Shown here piece by piece: positions 58,866-64,000 of a stretch of DNA of 64,000 bases. How positions within the stretch are numbered: position 1 is the stretch's first letter; each line of letters starts with the position of its first letter. The notes below the pieces were generated by a model. It was not told where the DNA came from, did not search any database, and saw only the letters and a program-made list of their open reading frames with translations. The DNA lies in NCBI RefSeq assembly GCF_003987045.1, contig NZ_PIPZ01000002.1, positions 186,001 to 250,000 of the forward strand, written 5' to 3'. The translations under genes and the position numbers were made by a program. Source of the stretch: Pseudidiomarina marina (GTDB taxonomy: Bacteria; Pseudomonadota; Gammaproteobacteria; Enterobacterales; Alteromonadaceae).

Positions 58866-61691
58866 ATGGATAAAATAGAAATCCGCGGTGCCCGCACCCA
58901 CAACCTGAAAAACATTAACGTGACCATTCCGCGCGACAAACTGGTGGTCATCACAGGGCTGTCTGGCTCGGGAAAATCTTCGTTAGCTTTTGATACGCTA
59001 TATGCCGAGGGGCAGCGTCGTTACGTTGAATCCCTATCGGCTTATGCGCGGCAGTTTTTATCGCTGATGGAAAAGCCAGATGTGGATAGCATCGAAGGTC
59101 TATCCCCAGCTATCTCGATTGAACAAAAATCAACGTCACACAACCCGCGCTCAACGGTCGGTACCATTACCGAAATATATGACTATTTGCGCTTAATGTT
59201 TGCTCGGGTCGGCGAACCACGTTGCCCAACGCACAATGTTACGTTAGCGGCACAAACCATTTCACAAATGGTGGACCAAGTACTTGCCTTACCAGAAGGC
59301 GAAAAACTGATGATTGTCGCACCAATTATTCAGGAGCGTAAAGGTGAGCACACTAAGGTTCTCGAAAATCTCGCGGCGCAAGGCTTCATACGTGCCCGCA
59401 TTGACGGTGAATTATGTGATTTAAGCGATCCTCCAAAACTGGAGTTACATAAAAAACACACCATCGAAGTGGTGGTTGATCGCATTAAAGTTCGCGAAGG
59501 CCTTGAGTTACGACTCGCTGAATCGTTTGAAACCGCGCTTGAGTTGAGTGGCGGGACGGCCCTTGTGGTGCCTATGGAAGACGATTCGAAAATTGAAGAT
59601 ATTGTGTTTTCCGCAAACTTTGCCTGCCCTCATTGTGGTTACAGCATGCAAGAACTTGAGCCGCGCTTATTCTCGTTTAATAACCCGGCTGGTGCGTGTG
59701 GCTCATGTGATGGTTTGGGTATTGAACAGTTCTTTGACCCTGCCAAAGTCGTCACCAATCCAGAGCTTAGTCTTACTGGCGGCGCGATTCGTGGCTGGGA
59801 CAAACGTAATTTCTACTACTACCAAATGTTGCAGTCGCTGTCGCGTCACTACAAGTTTGACCTGAATAAGCCGTTTGCGAGCCTCGACGAAAAACACCAA
59901 CAAGTGGTGTTATTTGGCAGTGGCAAAGAAGAAATAGAATTTACCTATATGAACGATCGCGGCGACCGTGTGGCGCGTACGCATGCGTTTGAGGGGATTA
60001 TTCCTAACATGCAACGCCGCTATCGGGAAACCGACTCGATGGCGGTTCGCGAAGATTTATCGAAGTATCTTGCATCACAGCCATGTAAGAGTTGTGGCGG
60101 CACCCGTTTACGTCAGGAAGCGCGTCATGTGTTTGTGAATGACACAACGTTACCTCAGGTTGTTGAGCGCTCGATTGGCGATGCTCTGAAATTCTTCCAA
60201 GAACTCGAGCTTGAAGGCCAGCGCGCAAAAATTGCCGAAAAAATTCTGAAAGAAATTAATGACCGTCTCGGCTTTCTCGTCAACGTTGGCTTAAACTATT
60301 TGAGCTTATCGCGTAGCGCAGAGACCCTCTCAGGTGGTGAAGCGCAACGTATTCGATTAGCATCGCAAATAGGTGCCGGCCTGGTTGGCGTGATGTACGT
60401 GCTTGATGAACCGTCGATTGGCTTACATCAGCGCGATAACGAACGTCTATTGAGCACGCTCACGCGCTTACGTGACCTCGGTAATACCGTAATTGTGGTT
60501 GAGCACGATGAAGATGCAATACGAGCCGCCGATCATGTCATTGATATCGGTCCAGGAGCGGGCGTTCACGGTGGCCAAGTGATTGCGCAAGGCCATTACG
60601 AAGAAATCATGGCCAACGAAGACTCATTAACCGGTGATTATTTGTCGGGCCGAAAAGAGATTGCGGTACCGAAAAAGCGCCATCAACCTGGCAAACATTG
60701 GGTTAAATTGAATGGCGCTTCTGGCAATAACTTGAAAAACGTCAACGCCGAGATACCTGTAGGCTTGATGACTTGTGTAACCGGCGTTTCCGGCTCCGGC
60801 AAGTCAACGTTGATTAACGACACCCTATTCCGTATTGCCCACCGAGAGCTCAACAAAGCGACAGCCAATGAGCCAGCGCCTTATGAGAGCATCGACGGCA
60901 TGCAATTTTTAGATAAAGTCGTTGATATTGACCAAAGTCCGATCGGCCGTACACCGCGTTCGAACCCAGCAACCTATACAGGCATCTTTACGCCAATTCG
61001 TGAGCTTTATGCTGGTACAGAAGAAGCACGATCTCGTGGTTATAAGGTTGGGCGTTTCAGCTTTAACGTGCGAGGTGGTCGTTGCGAGGCTTGCCAAGGC
61101 GATGGTGTCATTAAGGTAGAGATGCACTTCTTACCGGACGTGTACGTGCCCTGTGACGTTTGTAAAGGCAAGCGCTACAACCGCGAGACCTTAGAGATTA
61201 AATACAAAGGCAAGAGCATTCACGAGGTCTTAGATATGACCGTTGAGGACGCGCGTGAATTCTTTGCACCAATTCCCGCAATTGCGCGCAAGCTGCAAAC
61301 GCTTATCGATGTTGGCTTGTCGTATATTCGTCTAGGTCAAAGTGCAACCACATTGTCAGGCGGTGAAGCCCAGCGCGTCAAATTAGCGCGCGAATTATCC
61401 AAACGTGATACCGGCAAAACCTTGTACATTTTGGATGAGCCGACCACAGGTCTGCACTTCCATGATATTCAGCAGTTACTGACGGTCTTGCATCGACTGC
61501 GGGACCATGGCAACACCATCGTGATTATTGAGCATAACCTCGATGTCATTAAAACCGCAGATTGGATCATCGACTTGGGCCCTGAAGGCGGCTCTGGCGG
61601 AGGTGAAATTTTGACGGCAGGTGCGCCAGAAGATATCGTGACATGTAAAGCGTCACACACCGCTCGCTTCCTTAAACCAATGTTAGGGTAA
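58866..61691 (+). CDS. uvrA: Excinuclease ABC subunit A
   Basis: Damage-recognition ATPase of nucleotide excision repair, 941 aa. Two ABC modules: Walker [10 protein letters not shown] (about 31-39) and GVSGSGKST (about 640-648); signatures [15 protein letters not shown] and [15 protein letters not shown]; zinc modules CPHCGYSM...CGSCDG and CEACQGDG...CDVCKG. GGAGAG precedes the ATG at 58866. It is followed 2 bases later by the glutaminase gene. Confidence 0.98.
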   Translation: MDKIEIRGARTHNLKNINVTIPRDKLVVITGLSGSGKSSLAFDTLYAEGQRRYVESLSAYARQFLSLMEKPDVDSIEGLSPAISIEQKSTSHNPRSTVGTITEIYDYLRLMFARVGEPRCPTHNVTLAAQTISQMVDQVLALPEGEKLMIVAPIIQERKGEHTKVLENLAAQGFIRARIDGELCDLSDPPKLELHKKHTIEVVVDRIKVREGLELRLAESFETALELSGGTALVVPMEDDSKIEDIVFSANFACPHCGYSMQELEPRLFSFNNPAGACGSCDGLGIEQFFDPAKVVTNPELSLTGGAIRGWDKRNFYYYQMLQSLSRHYKFDLNKPFASLDEKHQQVVLFGSGKEEIEFTYMNDRGDRVARTHAFEGIIPNMQRRYRETDSMAVREDLSKYLASQPCKSCGGTRLRQEARHVFVNDTTLPQVVERSIGDALKFFQELELEGQRAKIAEKILKEINDRLGFLVNVGLNYLSLSRSAETLSGGEAQRIRLASQIGAGLVGVMYVLDEPSIGLHQRDNERLLSTLTRLRDLGNTVIVVEHDEDAIRAADHVIDIGPGAGVHGGQVIAQGHYEEIMANEDSLTGDYLSGRKEIAVPKKRHQPGKHWVKLNGASGNNLKNVNAEIPVGLMTCVTGVSGSGKSTLINDTLFRIAHRELNKATANEPAPYESIDGMQFLDKVVDIDQSPIGRTPRSNPATYTGIFTPIRELYAGTEEARSRGYKVGRFSFNVRGGRCEACQGDGVIKVEMHFLPDVYVPCDVCKGKRYNRETLEIKYKGKSIHEVLDMTVEDAREFFAPIPAIARKLQTLIDVGLSYIRLGQSATTLSGGEAQRVKLARELSKRDTGKTLYILDEPTTGLHFHDIQQLLTVLHRLRDHGNTIVIIEHNLDVIKTADWIIDLGPEGGSGGGEILTAGAPEDIVTCKASHTARFLKPMLG

Positions 61692-61693
61692 TC

Positions 61694-62650
61694 ATGACGA
61701 CAGATGTCATCAGTGGTGGTCAATCCATCCATGCACCAGACAACTTAAAGCCTTTGTTGGAGAGCATTCTTCAACAGGCTTTAACGGTGAATGATGGAAA
61801 AGTTGCTGATTACATTCCTGCGCTGGCTGAAGTGAAATCTGATTATTGCGCGCTTACCGTCGCAACATTAGATGGCAAAGTCACCTCTGTTGGTGATTCC
61901 GACAAGGTTTTTTCGATTCAATCCATTTCAAAAATCTTTGGCCTAATGCTTGCCATGGAACGGCTTGGCGATCCGCTATGGGAACGGGTTCAAATGGAGC
62001 CGTCGGGCCAACCCTTTAATTCTATTGTTCAGCTGGAGTGGGAAAAAGGAATACCCCGTAACCCGATGATCAATGCCGGTGCGCTATTAGTCAGTGACGT
62101 TTTAGTTAGTCATTATTCTGCCAGTAAATCGGCTTTGCTAAGTATGGTGCGCGGTTTGTGCGGTAGTGACGATGTTTGCGTTGATTCGCGCGTGCACGAC
62201 TCTGAGCGTGCGCATGGGGCTCGCAACGCCGCGTTAGCTTACTTGATGAAAAGCTTTGGTAATATTGAAGCGGATGTTGAAGAGGTATTAGACCACTACT
62301 TTTGGCAATGTGCATTGACCATGTCAACGGAACAATTGGCCCGTAGCTTCGCGTTTCTCGCCAACCGTGGTAAATGCCCACGTAGCGGTGCACAAATCAC
62401 CTCACATCGCGACGCACAGCGCATTAATGCATTATTAAGTACCAGCGGCATGTATGATCAATCGGGGCAGTTTGCATTCACGGTTGGGTTACCAGCCAAA
62501 AGTGGTGTTGGTGGCGGCATCGTTGCCATCGTTCCTGACTATGGTGTTATCACGGCTTGGAGCCCGCCACTTAATAGTTATGGCAACTCCGCGAGAGGCA
62601 TGTTTATGATTCGCGAGCTAGCTAACCACTTAGGCTTGAGTGTTTATTAA
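61694..62650 (+). CDS. glsB: Glutaminase
   Basis: Serine-dependent beta-lactamase-like glutaminase: glutamine to glutamate and ammonia, cytosolic. It is 318 aa. The SxxK active site is Ser77-Lys80 in FSIQSISKIFGL; NPMINAGALLVSDV, SEQLARSFAFLANRG-like and VGLPAKSGVGGGIVAIVP are family motifs. It lies two bases after the uvrA stop, so may be read from the same transcript. Confidence 0.94.
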   Translation: MTTDVISGGQSIHAPDNLKPLLESILQQALTVNDGKVADYIPALAEVKSDYCALTVATLDGKVTSVGDSDKVFSIQSISKIFGLMLAMERLGDPLWERVQMEPSGQPFNSIVQLEWEKGIPRNPMINAGALLVSDVLVSHYSASKSALLSMVRGLCGSDDVCVDSRVHDSERAHGARNAALAYLMKSFGNIEADVEEVLDHYFWQCALTMSTEQLARSFAFLANRGKCPRSGAQITSHRDAQRINALLSTSGMYDQSGQFAFTVGLPAKSGVGGGIVAIVPDYGVITAWSPPLNSYGNSARGMFMIRELANHLGLSVY

Positions 62651-62659
62651 TCGACGCCC

Positions 62660-63469
62660 CTAATGGCTGGCCGGTAGTTTAAACTTCTTAAAGATAGCAC
62701 TAAGCCTGCCGTTTTCTTTTAGACGGTCGATTAAATGCTCAACTTGAGACGCATCAACGTTTTTATTTTTATTGACCACAGTGGCCATGTTAAAAACGCC
62801 ATATGGCTTTTTGGAAATTAATAACTGCTCCTTCACTGAACGAGGAACCATCGCCGCCAGATATTCGTCCGAGAGCATGATCAAATCTAATCGTTTATTC
62901 AAAAGCATCTGCAAATTAACTTCGTGAGAATGCGCTAAATAGATGCCGTAATCCTCTTCAAGAATTCGATGGTCTTTTTCATTCGCAGCAAATGGATAGT
63001 GATAACCTACAATGCCACCAAATCTGAGACCTTTCATTTCGAAAAAACGCTGATCTCGGTTCAAGTGTTTTAACGCCACGAAACGCTCTCGACCGACAAG
63101 CAACGGTTCGGTTACATGCAAATCGATGTCTTCATCACGCCAGCCCCAGTCAATATCCTCGAATAACATCAAATCACAACAACCATCAGCACTTAAAGCA
63201 ACATAACGCGCATTCGGAGCGATAGGTTCAAGAGAAAAATGGTAGTCTTGTTGAATATGATTCAAAGCCTTGATGACTTCACCAACCAAGTGCGATTGCA
63301 TTTGTTCAGAGTAATATGGTGGGTACTCGTACGCCGCAACTCGAACTTGAATTGGTTCTGCGGTCGCATGAAAAAACAAACCAGATAGTATTGTTATTAT
63401 AGTTATTATAGTTATTAAGTACTTCAAGACTTCGCTTACTCCGTTAACTCTTGTGTATCCTTCACACAT
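62660..63469 (-). CDS. Periplasmic solute-binding protein (family 3-like)
   Basis: Putative periplasmic amino-acid-type binding protein, 269 aa. A hydrophobic stretch (about 15-35, LKYLITIITIITILSGLFFH) ends in ATAE, a signal peptide. The start at 63469 (ATG with AAGG close by) leaves a long n-region; a TTG at 63427 with an upstream GGAG would give a more typical signal. The body has VRVAAYEYPPYYSEQM and LRFGGIVGYHYPF, as in HisJ/ArtJ-like proteins, but no transporter partner lies nearby. It is likely one of the orphan binding proteins common in this group. Ligand unknown. Confidence 0.75.
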   Translation of the reverse strand: MCEGYTRVNGVSEVLKYLITIITIITILSGLFFHATAEPIQVRVAAYEYPPYYSEQMQSHLVGEVIKALNHIQQDYHFSLEPIAPNARYVALSADGCCDLMLFEDIDWGWRDEDIDLHVTEPLLVGRERFVALKHLNRDQRFFEMKGLRFGGIVGYHYPFAANEKDHRILEEDYGIYLAHSHEVNLQMLLNKRLDLIMLSDEYLAAMVPRSVKEQLLISKKPYGVFNMATVVNKNKNVDASQVEHLIDRLKENGRLSAIFKKFKLPASH

Positions 63470-63500
63470 CAGCCTTCAAAGTCAAGGGAAACTGCAAGAA

Positions 63501-63589
63501 CGATATTAGCTATTAGATATTGGATATTAGTTGAGCGGTCTTGGTCTTTCGTGTTTTCGCTAATATCTAATATCTAATAGCTAATATCG
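63501..63589. repeat. Family-B heptad inverted-repeat element (copy 2)
   Basis: Left arm 63501-63530 and right arm 63560-63589, 30 bases each with one mismatch, around a 29-base T-rich loop. Arms are GATATTA/GCTATTA/GATATTG heptads. The left flank GCAAGAA matches GCAAGAG before the copy at 5.7 kb. It lies between tuf and the binding protein gene. Confidence 0.87.
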
Positions 63590-63608
63590 TTGTTGCCTTC
63601 AAAAACAA

Positions 63609-63632
63609 AAAAGGGAGCCGAAGCTCCCTTTT
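63609..63632 (-). terminator. Rho-independent terminator of tuf
   Basis: AAAAGGGAGC / GCTCCCTTTT stem with a CGAA loop (TTCG on the transcribed strand), then a T-run on the minus strand. It lies 32 bases after the tuf stop. Confidence 0.88.
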
Positions 63633-63663
63633 CATCAATATCCGTTAACGGATACCAAGGCTA

Positions 63664-64000
63664 TTAAGCGATGATCTTAGATACAACGCCTGCGCCTACG
63701 GTACGACCACCTTCACGAATCGCGAAACGAAGACCTTCGTCCATCGCGATTGGGTGAATCAGTTCAACTACGAACTTCAGGTTGTCGCCTGGCATAACCA
63801 TCTCTACGCCTTCTGGCAACTGTACTGCACCAGTTACGTCCGTGGTACGGAAGTAGAACTGTGGACGGTAGCCTTTGAAGAATGGGGTGTGACGACCACC
63901 TTCTTCTTTGGTCAATACGTACACTTCAGCTTCGAACTGAGTGTGTGGCGTGATTGAACCTGGCTTCGCCAATACTTGACCACGTTGGATCTCGTCACGC
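63664..64000 (-). CDS. tuf: Elongation factor Tu, partial (C-terminal end)
   Basis: C-terminal domain 3 of EF-Tu, cut at the window edge. About 112 residues are visible, from [16 protein letters not shown] to the end [34 protein letters not shown] and [20 protein letters not shown] are near-invariant EF-Tu sequence. The GTPase domain lies outside. Gammaproteobacteria often have two tuf copies; which one this is cannot be told here. Confidence 0.97.
   Translation of the reverse strand, partial: RDEIQRGQVLAKPGSITPHTQFEAEVYVLTKEEGGRHTPFFKGYRPQFYFRTTDVTGAVQLPEGVEMVMPGDNLKFVVELIHPIAMDEGLRFAIREGGRTVGAGVVSKIIA

Overview
The window looks like a chromosomal segment of a marine gammaproteobacterium of the Alteromonadales, most probably Idiomarinaceae (Idiomarina, Pseudidiomarina or Aliidiomarina). 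This is inferred from protein character and from housekeeping gene order shared with E. coli, Shewanella and Vibrio; it was not tested by a search. No phage, plasmid, transposase, CRISPR array, tRNA or rRNA gene was recognised. Coding density is high and no gene-free stretch exceeds 300 bases.

Layout. 1-13.2 kb: end of the bc1 complex operon (petA, petB, cut by the window edge), rplM-rpsI with a clear sigma70 promoter, a Na/Pi cotransporter, zapE, zapG, the periplasmic proteases degQ and degS, then murA, ibaG and the mlaFEDCB phospholipid transport operon (minus strand). 13.4-21.4 kb: the divergent kdsD-kdsC-lptC-lptA-lptB-rpoN-hpf-ptsN-rapZ-ptsO-mgtE run, linking Kdo synthesis and LPS export to sigma54 and the nitrogen PTS. 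21.4-34.0 kb: pmbA/yjgA/tldD (TldD/E protease), a nitrilase-family amidohydrolase, yhdP (broken by a frameshift), rng, maf and mreDCB. 34.1-51.1 kb: a full MSHA type IV pilus locus. From 51.1 kb: mshI, J, K, L, M, N, E, G, B, A run leftward. The minor-pilin block mshD-O-P-Q is turned round on the plus strand, and mshC sits beyond it next to mreB. 51.2-64 kb: pyrC, a GAF/PAS/GGDEF diguanylate cyclase, tdk, an adenosine deaminase, ssb, a YajR-like MFS transporter, uvrA, glutaminase, a periplasmic binding protein and the 3' end of a tuf gene.

Most genes serve envelope construction and maintenance: peptidoglycan precursor (murA), LPS (kdsD/C, lptA/B/C), lipid asymmetry (mla, yhdP), cell shape (mreBCD), division (zapE/zapG), envelope proteolysis (degQ/degS) and surface pili (msh). 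The pilus extension ATPase MshE carries two tandem c-di-GMP binding motifs, and a diguanylate cyclase is encoded near the locus.

The least expected structure is a set of six intergenic repeat elements built on a 7-bp period. One family is based on TTATTCG/TTATTGG (2.4, 22.8, 40.4 and 55.3 kb), the other on GATATTG/GATATTA (5.7 and 63.5 kb). Five of the six contain long inverted repeats, and one (55.3 kb) has a family-B arm nested inside a family-A element. They carry no gene and lie upstream, downstream or between genes without fixed orientation. I know of no established name for them.
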